Source: Vibrio celticus (lineage in GTDB: Bacteria; Pseudomonadota; Gammaproteobacteria; Enterobacterales; Vibrionaceae). From it: a DNA stretch of 64,000 bases. Positions 41,823 through 51,710 of the stretch are shown here, one piece after another (the first letter of the stretch is position 1; each line of letters starts with the position of its first letter). Position numbers and translations under genes: made by a program. Location of the stretch: contig NZ_AP025463.1 in the NCBI RefSeq assembly GCF_024347335.1, positions 2,294,001 through 2,358,000 on the forward strand. The letters are read 5' to 3'. Below the pieces are notes generated by a model, which worked only from the letters and a program-made list of their open reading frames with translations, made no database searches and was not told the DNA's origin.

Positions 41823-42407
41823 ATCGCTTTGCTAAGGGTTATTTTTCGGAAGTCGTGAGTGTTTACCTAACTCAAATTTACCACATTCACGCTTTACGGT
41901 GTACTAAGAAACTGCACCGAGAAACAGTACCAAAAAATATTCCTCTATACTGAGCCTAATCCACCATTTCCATCGCTGCAAATAAAAGATCTCGATTAAC
42001 AGGATTAACATATGTGATTGATTAAAAAGAAGCCATAACTATTGATACTAACGATAAGATCACCGCTAAGTTACTATTTAGTTAATAGTTTGCAGTTAAT
42101 CTCGAATGTGATTTGTTATTAAAATTGATCACTTTTATACCAATTTGCTATTGACTGTGCTCAATCATTAGCTACATTGGAGCTAAAGGGTTTTTTAATA
42201 CATTTTTGCAACATGATTTAAAATCAGTAACACGCTTCAAAAATTAACAACAAGGAATAATTACGCAGGGTAGCGTTAATTTCCGTTAGCAATGTACGAG
42301 GTTCAAGATATTAGCTGAAATTCTTTAGCTGGTAGGAATGATATCAATCGCACTTACAACAATTGATATAACAACGTTAGTAACAAAATGCATGAGGGAT
42401 GTATAGC
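41823..42407. other. Long divergent clpS-cspD intergenic region
   Basis: 585 bp without a convincing gene. It holds the clpS promoter and a probable long cspD leader. The segment is A+T-rich with scattered poly-T tracts, consistent with complex stationary-phase control of cspD; I could not define promoter boxes with confidence. Confidence 0.4.
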
Positions 42408-42629
42408 ATGGCTACAGGTACAGTAAAATGGTTTAACAATGCCAAAGGGTTTGGCTTTATTTGTCCAGAAGGTGAAGACGGCGATATTTTCGCGCACTAC
42501 TCCACAATACAAATGGAAGGTTATCGAACCTTAAAGGCTGGTCAGCAGGTCGACTATGAAGTAGAAAGTGGACCTAAAGGCTCGCATGCTAGCTCCGTTG
42601 TTCCTGTAGAAGGCAGCGCCGCAAAATAG
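42408..42629 (+). CDS. cspD: Cold-shock-like protein CspD
   Basis: A 73-residue single cold-shock domain. The RNA-binding motifs KGFGFI and DIFAHY are present. I start at ATG 42408 (MATGTVKWFNNAKGFGF); a GAGGG site 9-13 bases upstream fits this and not the in-frame ATG at 42399. The place beside clpS-clpA and the Ser-rich variable tail identify CspD, which in E. coli is stationary-phase-induced and inhibits replication. Confidence 0.94.
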   Translation: MATGTVKWFNNAKGFGFICPEGEDGDIFAHYSTIQMEGYRTLKAGQQVDYEVESGPKGSHASSVVPVEGSAAK

Positions 42630-42707
42630 GCGAATGCCAACTCATGTTAACCTCCAGCATTCGTCATTAACGGCTGAAAGAACGGCTGAAAGGTAAACAG
42701 AATATTG

Positions 42708-42757
42708 AAACCGCTCATTTAGCACCTGTAATACAGGCTTACGTGAGCGGTTTTTTC
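42708..42757 (+). terminator. cspD terminator
   Basis: AAACCGCTCA pairs with TGAGCGGTTT around an inner CCTGTA/CAGG hairpin, followed by TTTTTTCG. Confidence 0.88.
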
Positions 42758-42844
42758 GTTTTGGGGCTATAAGGTTGCTCACTAAACCATTAGTTCGCGG
42801 ATGTATTCTTATTAAGCTAGGTCTTAGAGGTATTACAAAAGAAC

Positions 42845-42883
42845 AAAAAAAGACGCTTTAACATTATCGTTAAAGCGTCTTTC
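42845..42883 (-). terminator. icd terminator
   Basis: AAAGACGCTTTAAC/GTTAAAGCGTCTTT, loop ATTATC, T-run when read leftward. Confidence 0.92.
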
Positions 42884-42970
42884 GTTTTGACTTTATCTAT
42901 AACTTAGCTGTCAGACTAAGCAACTCGTTAGCAAATCACGTTCATGACTGACTAACGATGAGTCCAATCA

Positions 42971-45196
42971 CTATGCATCAATAAATGCGTTTAGCATTGA
43001 GCTTGGGCGCATTAGTGTTGAAACCAATGCATCGTCAAGTAGGTAGTAACCACCTAAGTCACCAGCCACACCTTGAGCGTTGTTCAGCTCTGCAACAATC
43101 GCTTCTTCACTTTCAGCCAGTTGACTTGCCACACCTGCAAACTCAGCAGCAAGATCAGCGTCTGCCGTTTGCTCAGCAAGCGCCTTAGCCCAGTATGCCG
43201 CTAGGTAGTAATGGCTACCACGGTTATCAAGCTCACCTACTCGGCGTGAAGGAGACTTGTTGTTGTCTAGGAATTCACCCGTTGCTTTATCAAGCGCGTC
43301 CGCTAGAACTTGTGCTTTAGCGTTGCCTGTTACTACACTCAGGTGCTCTAGAGATGCAGCCAATGCCAAGAATTCGCCTAGGGAATCCCAACGCAGGTGG
43401 TTTTCTTTCTCTACTTGTTGAACATGCTTAGGAGCAGAGCCGCCAGCACCTGTTTCAAACAGACCACCACCGTTCATTAGTGGAACAATCGATAACATCT
43501 TAGCTGATGTACCAAGCTCTAGAATCGGGAACAAGTCAGTTAGGTAATCACGTAATACGTTACCTGTAACCGAAATGGTATCTAGACCTTCTTTGATACG
43601 AACTAATGAGTATTGAGTCGCTTCAAGTGGAGCGAGGATCTTAATTTCAAGACCATCGATATCGTACTCAGGAAGGTACGCTTCAACTTTCTTAATAAGC
43701 TGAGCATCATGCGCGCGTGACGCATCTAGCCAAAATACCGCTGGAACACCCGATGCACGAGCACGAGTTACCGCAAGCTTAACCCAGTCTTGGATGGGTG
43801 CATCTTTAACTTGACACATACGGAAGATATCGCCTTCCTCTACGTCTTGCTCTAGAAGCACAGCGCCTGAAGCGTCAACAACTTGAACCTGACCAGCAGC
43901 TTCAAGGATGAAAGTCTTATCGTGAGAACCGTACTCTTCCGCTTTTTGAGCCATCAAGCCAACGTTTGGTACGCTACCCATCGTTGTAGGGTCGAAAGCG
44001 CCGTTCTCTTTACAGAAATCAATAACCGCTTGGTAGATGCTCGCGTAGCTACGATCTGGGATCATTGCTTTCGTATCTTTTTGCTTACCTTCTGGATCCC
44101 ACATTTGACCAGAAGAACGCAGCATTGCAGGCATAGATGCATCCACAATGATATCGCTTGGTACGTGTAGGTTAGTAATGCCACGGTCCGAATCAACCAT
44201 CGCTAGTGGTGGTTGAGTCTCGTATACCGCTTGCAGGTCAGCTTCGATTGCTTCTTTTTGATCTTGAGGAAGCGCTGCAATCTTCGCGTATACATCACCG
44301 ATGCCGTTATTCACATCAACACCTAGCTCTTCAAACAGCTGACCGTGTTTAGCGAATACGTCTTTGTAATAAACCCTAACCGCGTGACCAAAGATCACTG
44401 GGTCAGATACTTTCATCATCGTCGCTTTCATGTGAAGAGAAAGCAGTACACCTTGCTCTTTAGCCGATGCGATTTCTTTTTCGAAGAACGCAACCAAAGC
44501 GGCCTTATTCATCACTGCCGCATCAATGATCTCTTTATCTTGCAGTGCAAAAGCTGGCTTCAATGTTTTCTTCGCGCCATCTTTGCCAACGAATTCAATG
44601 CTAACTTCTGTAGCACCTTCAATGGTTACTGACTTTTCGCTACCGAAGAAGTCTTTGTCGTCCATACTTGAAACGTGCGACTTAGAATCTGCAGACCAAG
44701 CACCCATTGAGTGTGGGTTCTTCTTCGCGTAGTTTTTAACAGAAAGTGGAGCGCGGCGATCCGAGTTACCTTCACGTAATACAGGGTTTACTGCACTACC
44801 CTTGATTTTGTCGTAAGTCGCTTTAACAGCTTTCTCTTCGTCAGTGTTTGCTTCTTCTGGGTAATTAGGAAGTGCGTAACCTTTTGATTGTAGCTCTTTG
44901 ATCGTTGCTTGAAGCTGAGGTACAGATGCAGAGATGTTTGGAAGCTTAATAATGTTTGCTTCTGGTGTCTTAGCCAATTCACCTAGTTCTGCTAATGCAT
45001 CACCAATACGTTGCTCGTCGTTCAAGTAGTCAGGGAAGTTGGCAATAATTCGCCCTGCAAGTGAAATGTCGCGAGTATCAACGTTAATACCAGAAGAAGC
45101 TGTAAAAGATTGAATGATAGGCAGCAGAGAGTAAGTTGCTAGCGCCGGAGCTTCGTCTGTAATGGTATAGATGATCGTTGGTTTTTCAGTAGGCAT
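42971..45196 (-). CDS. icd: Isocitrate dehydrogenase, NADP-dependent, monomeric type
   Basis: Large monomeric IDH (IDH-II) of 741 residues oxidising isocitrate to 2-oxoglutarate with NADP in the TCA cycle. The N-terminal sequence IIYTITDEAPALATYSLLPI and the segments LREGNSDRRAPLSVKNYAKK and WDSLGEFLALAASLEHL are diagnostic and unrelated in sequence to the dimeric E. coli Icd. This type is common in marine gamma-proteobacteria, where cold-adapted forms are known. Solitary gene with its own terminator. Confidence 0.97.
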   Translation of the reverse strand: MPTEKPTIIYTITDEAPALATYSLLPIIQSFTASSGINVDTRDISLAGRIIANFPDYLNDEQRIGDALAELGELAKTPEANIIKLPNISASVPQLQATIKELQSKGYALPNYPEEANTDEEKAVKATYDKIKGSAVNPVLREGNSDRRAPLSVKNYAKKNPHSMGAWSADSKSHVSSMDDKDFFGSEKSVTIEGATEVSIEFVGKDGAKKTLKPAFALQDKEIIDAAVMNKAALVAFFEKEIASAKEQGVLLSLHMKATMMKVSDPVIFGHAVRVYYKDVFAKHGQLFEELGVDVNNGIGDVYAKIAALPQDQKEAIEADLQAVYETQPPLAMVDSDRGITNLHVPSDIIVDASMPAMLRSSGQMWDPEGKQKDTKAMIPDRSYASIYQAVIDFCKENGAFDPTTMGSVPNVGLMAQKAEEYGSHDKTFILEAAGQVQVVDASGAVLLEQDVEEGDIFRMCQVKDAPIQDWVKLAVTRARASGVPAVFWLDASRAHDAQLIKKVEAYLPEYDIDGLEIKILAPLEATQYSLVRIKEGLDTISVTGNVLRDYLTDLFPILELGTSAKMLSIVPLMNGGGLFETGAGGSAPKHVQQVEKENHLRWDSLGEFLALAASLEHLSVVTGNAKAQVLADALDKATGEFLDNNKSPSRRVGELDNRGSHYYLAAYWAKALAEQTADADLAAEFAGVASQLAESEEAIVAELNNAQGVAGDLGGYYLLDDALVSTLMRPSSMLNAFIDA

Positions 45197-45535
45197 GAAA
45201 TTTCCCTATAGTTCTTACAAGCTCATTTAAAATAGTGAGCATGTTATAAATTGACCAGTAAGCCACTCAAAGAGTGAAAACTGCTTACTCGATAGTCGTA
45301 CTCTATCTTATTTTTCATGCAATCTTGATGACAGCATGAACCAAATCCGTGAGTGCATTGTTTTAATAAAAGAGCCAGTTATAATAAAACACGAAGGTAT
45401 AATTAAACAAATCAGGCTTAAGAGTCCATAAACTTGTTCTATTTTGTGTCTTTTAGGCGCGCAAATGATAGCTCAATTCCGTTTCAGTGAAAACTTTTCA
45501 GCACACTTCGTTTACATTTTTGCAAGGTAGTTAAC
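45197..45535. other. icd-rluE divergent region with a promoter-like site
   Basis: The 339 bp contain TTGTTT (45358-45363) and a perfect TATAAT (45380-45385) with a 16-bp spacer, probably the rluE promoter, giving a leader of roughly 145 nt. A small hairpin CACTC/GAGTG lies near 45268. No gene seen. Confidence 0.5.
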
Positions 45536-46264
45536 ATGTCTACTCGCTCACGCAGCGCATCTCGTTCAGACAAACCGGCTCGTTCTGGTGCAACATTAAA
45601 ACAAAGCGGTAATAGACAAAGCCGAAGCAGTGATAAGAATAACACTGGCAATTCGCACAACAAATCTCACTCAAGCAAGCACCGATATAAAGGCAAGCCT
45701 ACAAATGCAAAACCTAAGGTAGCGCTCGAAGATCGCAAAGTAATTCTGTTCAACAAGCCTTTCGATACTCTAAGCCAATTTACAGATGGCGAAGGGAGGA
45801 AAACGCTAGCGGACTTTATTCCAGTGAAAGACGTTTATGCTGCAGGTCGCCTCGACCGCGACAGCGAAGGATTAATGGTCTTGACCAACGATGGGATATT
45901 TCAAGCTAAGCTGACTCAACCAAACTCAAAATCCCCAAAGACTTACTGGGCACAGGTTGAAGGCGCACCTTCTGAGGGAGATTTAGATAAATTGAGAAAA
46001 GGTGTCGAACTAAAAGACGGCATGACACTGCCTGCAAAAGTCGAAGTGATGCAAGAACCTGAAGTGTGGGATAGAAATCCTCCAGTCCGCTTCAGAGCCG
46101 CGATACCGACAACATGGTTGGCTATTACAATCATTGAAGGACGTAACCGTCAGGTAAGACGAATGACAGCCAATATCGGCTTCCCTACCCTGCGTCTTAT
46201 CCGTTACTCAATGGGTAATATGAATGTGGGGCAGCTGCAGCCTGGTGAGTGGAAAGAGATCTGA
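45536..46264 (+). CDS. rluE: 23S rRNA pseudouridine(2457) synthase RluE
   Basis: RsuA-family synthase that makes pseudouridine at position 2457 of 23S rRNA. The catalytic Asp107 is in AAGRLDRDSEGLMVL; ILFNKPFDTLSQFTD and EGRNRQVRRMTANIGFPTLR are the other core motifs. The 242 residues include an N-terminal extension (about 1-62) rich in Ser, Arg and Lys, longer than in E. coli (217) and likely disordered RNA-contacting. AAGG precedes the ATG by 8 bases. Confidence 0.94.
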   Translation: MSTRSRSASRSDKPARSGATLKQSGNRQSRSSDKNNTGNSHNKSHSSKHRYKGKPTNAKPKVALEDRKVILFNKPFDTLSQFTDGEGRKTLADFIPVKDVYAAGRLDRDSEGLMVLTNDGIFQAKLTQPNSKSPKTYWAQVEGAPSEGDLDKLRKGVELKDGMTLPAKVEVMQEPEVWDRNPPVRFRAAIPTTWLAITIIEGRNRQVRRMTANIGFPTLRLIRYSMGNMNVGQLQPGEWKEI

Positions 46265-46297
46265 TTCTGCCGGAATCAAACTCTTAAATTAAAGAGT

Positions 46298-46334
46298 AAA
46301 AAAGCGAGGTCTTCTAAAACAGACGCTCGCTTTT
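46298..46334 (+). terminator. rluE terminator
   Basis: AAAAGCGAG-GTCT pairs with AGAC-GCTCGCTTTT with one bulge, followed by TTTTC. Confidence 0.8.
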
Positions 46335-46357
46335 CTCATCAATTTTGTGCAACTTCA

Positions 46358-47032
46358 TTAATCTTGATCGATCATCCACTTGCGGAATTCTTTACGATCT
46401 TCTTTTGAAGTCTTCAGGTACCAAGCTTGAAGCTGTTCTAGTTCTTCTGATTGAACCTTATCCATACTCTCAACAGGAAGAGCTACAGCCTCAACTATTT
46501 TTTCAGGCTGTGCTACTGCTTGATTATCAATGGCAACATAAGAAACAGCGACAGCCGCCACCCCACCATTAATATTATACTCTCGAATCTCTTCAATATA
46601 GTTCCGGCCTAATTGAACTCCATTTGATTTAAGCTCATCAACAACCTTATCTACCTCAACACCATGTTGATCAACAATCTTAAACTCCAGATCTTTTAAA
46701 CCTTTCTCAGCAGAGCGAACTGAACGATAAGTAGGCATTAAAAATTCAACATCTTGATCAGCATTTATATTGAACGTAACAATCTGGTTTTTGCCATAAA
46801 CTTTTTTACGATCACCTGATTTTTCTATTACAGGTTCGTATTGAAATACGACTTGGTTCTGACCTGTATTTAAAGTGACAACAGTAGATGCTTTGAAGGC
46901 CTGACCTGAGGTTTCAGGCTTTTTCATATTAACAGCTAAAAGGTCTACTGTATCTTTGACAGTTAGAGATGCCGAGATTCCAGGCATACTAACTAACATG
47001 GCAGACATTAATGTAATTGCTTGTATTTTCAT
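46358..47032 (-). CDS. DUF2057 family exported protein
   Basis: A 224-residue secreted protein with a signal peptide (about 1-21, ending GISA) and a DUF2057 domain (LLAVNMKKPETSGQAFK, then GQNQVVFQYEPVI and FLMPTYRSVRSAEKG). Relatives include E. coli YccT, reported to affect curli; no enzymatic role is known. The C-terminus (about 185-224) is a polar helix with LQAWYLKTSKEDRKEFRKWM. It lies 82 bp downstream of the porin gene with a terminator between. Confidence 0.85.
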   Translation of the reverse strand: MKIQAITLMSAMLVSMPGISASLTVKDTVDLLAVNMKKPETSGQAFKASTVVTLNTGQNQVVFQYEPVIEKSGDRKKVYGKNQIVTFNINADQDVEFLMPTYRSVRSAEKGLKDLEFKIVDQHGVEVDKVVDELKSNGVQLGRNYIEEIREYNINGGVAAVAVSYVAIDNQAVAQPEKIVEAVALPVESMDKVQSEELEQLQAWYLKTSKEDRKEFRKWMIDQD

Positions 47033-47048
47033 AATAATCCATCAAGTA

Positions 47049-47075
47049 CAAAAAAGCCCAGCTTACGCTGGGCTC
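47049..47075 (-). terminator. Porin terminator
   Basis: AGCCCAGC/GCTGGGCT with loop TTAC; read leftward it ends in TTTTTTG. It lies between the porin and DUF2057 genes. Confidence 0.9.
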
Positions 47076-47114
47076 TATAATTTAGTCAAACTAATATGTT
47101 ATTAGTCTAATATA

Positions 47115-48191
47115 TTACCAGTAAACACGTACGCCAGTTGCGAATGCTAGAGCACCGTCTGCGATAGTTGGCTCATTAACAAAAGAATCAGATTCTTTGT
47201 TTGTGAAACCTAGAGTACGACCGTCTAGGTAAGCAGCTTCAACATAGATACGAGACCAGCTGTTAAAGTGGTAATCAGTACCTACATAAATAACTGTAGA
47301 AGTGTCTTCTTCACCAAACTCACCAACTACGCTGATGTTACCAGTATCTTGATCTGTGTATTCGTAACCCGCGTAAGCTGTTGCGTTGTCAGCCCATGCA
47401 TATGTACCTGCCAATGAGATACCATCGATAGTGACTTTATACTCTGAGTTTTTGATTTCTGTATTGTAGTATGTAAAACCAATACCAGCTTTACCAAATG
47501 AGTACTCAACAGTTGCTTGGAAGTAAGTATCTTCTATTTTATCAGCATCAGCGTCAGTACTAGTGTCATCTGTCGTTTTACCGAAACCAACGTGACCACT
47601 TAGATCACCAGCAGAACCACCGACAAAAATTTCAGCAAGCTCTTGATTGCTATCATTTTCATCTAGACCGTAGTTAGCAGCAACAAAAAAGTTATCTGAA
47701 TTGTAGTTATACTTAATCAATGAGTCATGTAAAGCACCATTAAGCTTAGAATAACCTAGAGCAGAACCACCGTAGAAGTAAGAGTAATCAGCACCGTAGA
47801 TATCATCGGCAACAGTCCATTGCTGACCGATTTTAATTGAACCAAAGTCACCAGCGAAGCCTAGGATATGTTGACGAATTTTCATTTCATCTGACTTTGT
47901 AGAGAATTCTACTTTACCGATAATATCTAAATCATCGTTAAGTGCATATTTTGCATCAACACCTGCACGTGAAGCACCAGCACCAATAGTTGTGTTACCT
48001 TCCTCAACTGTTCCTTCGAACATGTCTTTAACATCGTTGTAAGCATATTCTTTTGTGTCATCAGAGATTTTCAGCTCAGTACGTAGTTGACCGTAGAAAT
48101 CTACTGAACCGTCTTCTGATTTGTAAATTTCCGCTGCGTTTACTGAGCCTGCCGCTGCAACAACTGCAAGTGCTAATAGAGTCTTTTTCAT
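47115..48191 (-). CDS. Outer-membrane porin, OmpU-like
   Basis: A 358-residue general porin. The signal peptide is MKKTLLALAVVAAAGSVNA (1-19); the mature protein begins AEIYKSEDGSVDFYGQLRTE, typical of vibrio trimeric porins, and ends in GVRVYW with the aromatic terminal residue used for outer-membrane assembly. A long acidic loop (around DDTSTDADADKIED) is probably surface-exposed. Resemblance to OmpU is clear but paralogues exist, so no symbol is given. In vibrios such porins are often under ToxR or EnvZ-OmpR control. Confidence 0.92.
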   Translation of the reverse strand: MKKTLLALAVVAAAGSVNAAEIYKSEDGSVDFYGQLRTELKISDDTKEYAYNDVKDMFEGTVEEGNTTIGAGASRAGVDAKYALNDDLDIIGKVEFSTKSDEMKIRQHILGFAGDFGSIKIGQQWTVADDIYGADYSYFYGGSALGYSKLNGALHDSLIKYNYNSDNFFVAANYGLDENDSNQELAEIFVGGSAGDLSGHVGFGKTTDDTSTDADADKIEDTYFQATVEYSFGKAGIGFTYYNTEIKNSEYKVTIDGISLAGTYAWADNATAYAGYEYTDQDTGNISVVGEFGEEDTSTVIYVGTDYHFNSWSRIYVEAAYLDGRTLGFTNKESDSFVNEPTIADGALAFATGVRVYW

Positions 48192-48704
48192 AATAAATCC
48201 ACTGCCTTTTCTAAGAATGGGAGATCCTTGCCCGGTTCCCTTTTATTTTTATGACTGGTCATTACCACTCTTTGTTGGTTAATCACCGTCACTAAATTTC
48301 GAGGTCTAGATTGCAAAAGATTATCCTGCGTGTCAAATAAACCAAAAACAAACCTAAAAAAAACACAAAGCAATCAAAATCAACCACTTACATTTTTTTT
48401 CATTGTTTTACGAGCAGCTTATCCTTAGTTTTATCAGGAAATATAATAATCCAAAAAAAGAACAAAACAGCATTTAACACCACAAATAACTCACAAAAAC
48501 GCTACACTTTAGGATTTAACACCTATAAGCCAGTCTTTTTTAATATTTATATTTCGCAACATAAATAAAATAGTTAAGTTCCTGAAGGTTCAGTTTTTTT
48601 TTGTGAACAAGATCTACCTTTGATTCAAAAGCAAGCTATTTCACCGTAAATGTACCGACTAGTGATATGTGCTACTATCCTCGCTCCGTTACGTAGGTCA
48701 CAGT
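48192..48704. other. Porin-dinG divergent regulatory region
   Basis: 513 bp, very A+T-rich, with A-tracts (48355-48365, 48455-48470) and T-tracts (48391-48400, 48534-48541, 48594-48602). The tracts resemble the loose sites used by ToxR-like or OmpR-like regulators. No LexA box is evident ahead of dinG. No gene seen. Confidence 0.4.
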
Positions 48705-50780
48705 ATGCTAACTACTAAAATTCAAAAATCTATTCGCACCAGTTATCAAAACCTCCAAGATCAGTTGGACAACTTTGTACCTCGACGTGCTCAAAATTAC
48801 CTTGTTGCAGAAATAGCGAAGACACTTTGTGGTCAATACCACAAAAGTAATCGCATGATAGTTGCAGAAGCGGGGACAGGGATCGGGAAATCACTGGCTT
48901 ATTTAATGGCTACTATTCCTGTCGCTGTGCTCAATAATCGAAAAATAGTTATTTCAACAGCTACCGTTGCGCTACAAGAACAGCTCGTCAATAAAGATCT
49001 CCCTCTATATAGAAGACTGACTGATCGAGAGTTTTCTTTCATATTAGCGAAGGGTAGACAGCGTTATTGTTGTTCCGAAAAACTAGCCGCTGCCTGCGGG
49101 GTTGATGGCGGACAAATGGCCATGTTCGAATCTAAGCCGAAGAAAAAGGATATCGACCAACTTCAAACCATGTACCGCAGCCTAACCCAAGGTAAATGGG
49201 ATGGTGACCGCGATTCGTGGCCAAAACCCATCGACAATATGATTTGGCAGATGATTGTCAGTGATAAGCACAGCTGTAACAACAGTATGCCCACGCATAG
49301 AGACTGTCCTTTCCAGAAAGCGCGCTCAGAGTTAGATAAAGCAGACGTGATTATCGCCAATCACAGTTTAGTGATGGCTGATGCTGACTTAGGCGGCGGT
49401 GTGATACTGCCTGAACCAGAAAATAGCATCTATATATTCGATGAAGCTCACCATTTACCGCATGTAGCCAGAGATCACTCTTCTGCGGCTGCGAGTCTAA
49501 AAGGCGCAGCATCGTGGTTAGAGCGTTTGAATCAATCAATCACTAAGCTTTCAGGCCTCGCTGACGAGAAGCGTGTCCACCGATTTAGAAATGAACTGCA
49601 AGACTCAGTGCAACAGCTGATCCCTACCCTGACTCAAATGAGTAAACAGTTTGACGCTAACCACTTTGAAGACGGCTTGTATCGCTTCGAACATGGCGAC
49701 TTACCTGAGTGGTTAGAGAATGAATCTAAAGATCTCAAGCAGCTCACACAAAAGGCGAGTCAAGCCGTTGCGAAGATTGCAGACCTGATTGCAGAACGAG
49801 TTAAAGACGGCGAGCTTTCAGCAAAACTTGCAGAGCCAGCACTTGCAGAAATTGGCTTCTATATACAAAGAACAGAGAACCTTGCTCAAGTATGGCGCTT
49901 AATGGCTGAACCGAAGAGAGAAAAAGGCGCTCCTTTGGCTCGTTGGCTCGAACTGAATAAAGAAAGCGAAGGCGATTTCGTTGTGAATGTTTCGCCATTA
50001 GAGGTAGGTTGGCAACTGGATCAACAAATCTGGAGCCGCTGTGTTGGCGCGGTATTAGTATCTGCAACCATGAGGGCGCTCAACTCTTTCAGCTTTTTTT
50101 GTCATCAAGCCGGAATCAGCCAAAAAGCAGAAGATGGCGTACAATTTTTGGCTTTGGCATCACCGTTTGATTACCAGAATCAGGCTGAGCTGATCGTGCC
50201 GGCAATGAAGTACGAACCACAAGCACCTCAGTTTACCGAATATCTTATTGAAATTTTGCCTAAGGTAATAGAAGACAAAAAAGCCAATCTCGTTCTATTC
50301 TCTTCTTACTGGCAAATGAACAAAGTTGCAGCGGCTTTAGCAACAGATTTCGTTAAAAAGTCGTGGGCATTGCAGGTTCAAGGCGATACTTCACGAACTG
50401 AAATTCTAAAAAAACATAAAAAGCTAATAGACCAAGGTAAAACCAGCGTTCTTTTTGGAACTGGCAGCTTTTCTGAGGGTCTTGATCTACCGGGTGAGCT
50501 TCTTGAAAACCTCGTTATTACTAAGATTCCTTTTGGTGTTCCGACCTCTCCCGTAGAGCAAGCACATTCAGAATATATTGAATCACGCGGTGGTAACCCT
50601 TTTATGCAGATTACTGTTCCAGATGCGAGTAAAAAGCTTATTCAATCTGTAGGTAGACTACTGCGTAAGGAAAGAGATTCTGGTAAAGTCACGATCCTTG
50701 ATAGACGAATAGTAACGAAGCGATACGGAAAGTCCCTACTCGATTCACTACCGCCTTTTAAAAGAACAATAAAATACTAA
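48705..50780 (+). CDS. dinG: ATP-dependent DNA helicase DinG
   Basis: XPD-like superfamily 2 helicase, 5' to 3', thought to unwind R-loops and G-quadruplexes at stalled forks. Start at ATG 48705 (MLTTKIQKSIRTSYQNL), matching the E. coli N-terminus; 691 residues. Walker A is EAGTGIGKS (about 53-61), the 4Fe-4S cysteines lie in RYCCSEK and HSCNNSMPTHRDCPF, the DEAH box is in FDEAHHLPHVARD, and the C-terminal motif VI is QSVGRLLRKERDSG. Confidence 0.94.
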   Translation: MLTTKIQKSIRTSYQNLQDQLDNFVPRRAQNYLVAEIAKTLCGQYHKSNRMIVAEAGTGIGKSLAYLMATIPVAVLNNRKIVISTATVALQEQLVNKDLPLYRRLTDREFSFILAKGRQRYCCSEKLAAACGVDGGQMAMFESKPKKKDIDQLQTMYRSLTQGKWDGDRDSWPKPIDNMIWQMIVSDKHSCNNSMPTHRDCPFQKARSELDKADVIIANHSLVMADADLGGGVILPEPENSIYIFDEAHHLPHVARDHSSAAASLKGAASWLERLNQSITKLSGLADEKRVHRFRNELQDSVQQLIPTLTQMSKQFDANHFEDGLYRFEHGDLPEWLENESKDLKQLTQKASQAVAKIADLIAERVKDGELSAKLAEPALAEIGFYIQRTENLAQVWRLMAEPKREKGAPLARWLELNKESEGDFVVNVSPLEVGWQLDQQIWSRCVGAVLVSATMRALNSFSFFCHQAGISQKAEDGVQFLALASPFDYQNQAELIVPAMKYEPQAPQFTEYLIEILPKVIEDKKANLVLFSSYWQMNKVAAALATDFVKKSWALQVQGDTSRTEILKKHKKLIDQGKTSVLFGTGSFSEGLDLPGELLENLVITKIPFGVPTSPVEQAHSEYIESRGGNPFMQITVPDASKKLIQSVGRLLRKERDSGKVTILDRRIVTKRYGKSLLDSLPPFKRTIKY

Positions 50781-50806
50781 TATACCCTGCCTTTGAGGTA
50801 GTTATG

Positions 50807-50830
50807 GGCCTTCATCGCTAGGCCCTTGCA
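50807..50830 (+). terminator. Weak terminator-like hairpin after dinG
   Basis: GGGCCT/AGGCCC stem with an 8-base loop and only TTGC after it. Termination efficiency is doubtful. Confidence 0.4.
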
Positions 50831-50908
50831 TTCACAACCCAACATGACTAATCCACCGGTTTTTCATGTGGCTGCCCTATCAGCCGATAACGAGAACACT
50901 AGCTATTT

Positions 50909-51688
50909 ATGGAAATGATTGAGCCAACCATGTTGGTCATACTTGCTCTGGTTGCATTTGCAGCAGGCTTTATTGATGCTGTAGCAGGTGGCGGAGGGAT
51001 GTTAACCGTTCCAGCTTTACTGTCACTTGGTTTACCGCCACACATTGCACTCGGAACTAATAAGCTGGCCGCAACGTTTGCTTCATCTACAGCTGCATTC
51101 ACTTACTACCGTAAAAAGCTGTTCAAGCCTGAGTGTTGGGTAAATGCATTCATATCTACTTTAATCGGTGCGACCATCGGCACACTCACTGTTGATGCTA
51201 TTAGTACCGAGTGGTTAGAGAAGGTATTGCCGTTAGTCATTCTTGCCGCAGCGGTCTATACCATCTTTCATAAGACTCCAGATGTGAGTCATAATGTGTC
51301 TCCTAAGCCTTGTCCTGTACTTAAGAGAAAGCAAAAGTACCAAGGATTCATTCTTGGCTTTTATGATGGGGTTGCTGGCCCAGGAACTGGCGCGTTTTGG
51401 ACGGTAAGCTCTATGGCGCTTTACCGCTTAAACATCTTACTTGCCTCTGGCCTATCCAAAGCCATGAACTTTACCAGTAACTTTACCTCTTTGGTGACCT
51501 TCGCGATTCTTGGTCATATTGATTGGGTTCTAGGTTTAACCATGGGTCTTTGTTTAATGGCAGGTGCGTTTGTTGGTGCTCACTCTGCTATTCGGTTCGG
51601 TGCTACATTTATACGACCGGTGTTTGTTACCGTAGTAAGCGTACTTGCAATTAAACTGGCATACGAAGCTTGGTTTGTGAACTTATAG
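50909..51688 (+). CDS. TSUP family (TauE/SafE) transporter
   Basis: A 259-residue inner-membrane protein with about eight hydrophobic segments arranged in two repeats, each with a Gly-rich motif: AGFIDAVAGGGGMLTVPALL (about 19-38) and LGFYDGVAGPGTGAFW (about 148-163). It resembles E. coli YfcA. TSUP members move sulfite, sulfonates or related anions; the substrate here is unknown. The gene is followed 23 bp later by priC. Confidence 0.88.
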   Translation: MEMIEPTMLVILALVAFAAGFIDAVAGGGGMLTVPALLSLGLPPHIALGTNKLAATFASSTAAFTYYRKKLFKPECWVNAFISTLIGATIGTLTVDAISTEWLEKVLPLVILAAAVYTIFHKTPDVSHNVSPKPCPVLKRKQKYQGFILGFYDGVAGPGTGAFWTVSSMALYRLNILLASGLSKAMNFTSNFTSLVTFAILGHIDWVLGLTMGLCLMAGAFVGAHSAIRFGATFIRPVFVTVVSVLAIKLAYEAWFVNL

Positions 51689-51710
51689 GCAGTAGCCAAC
51701 GGGAAGTGAA

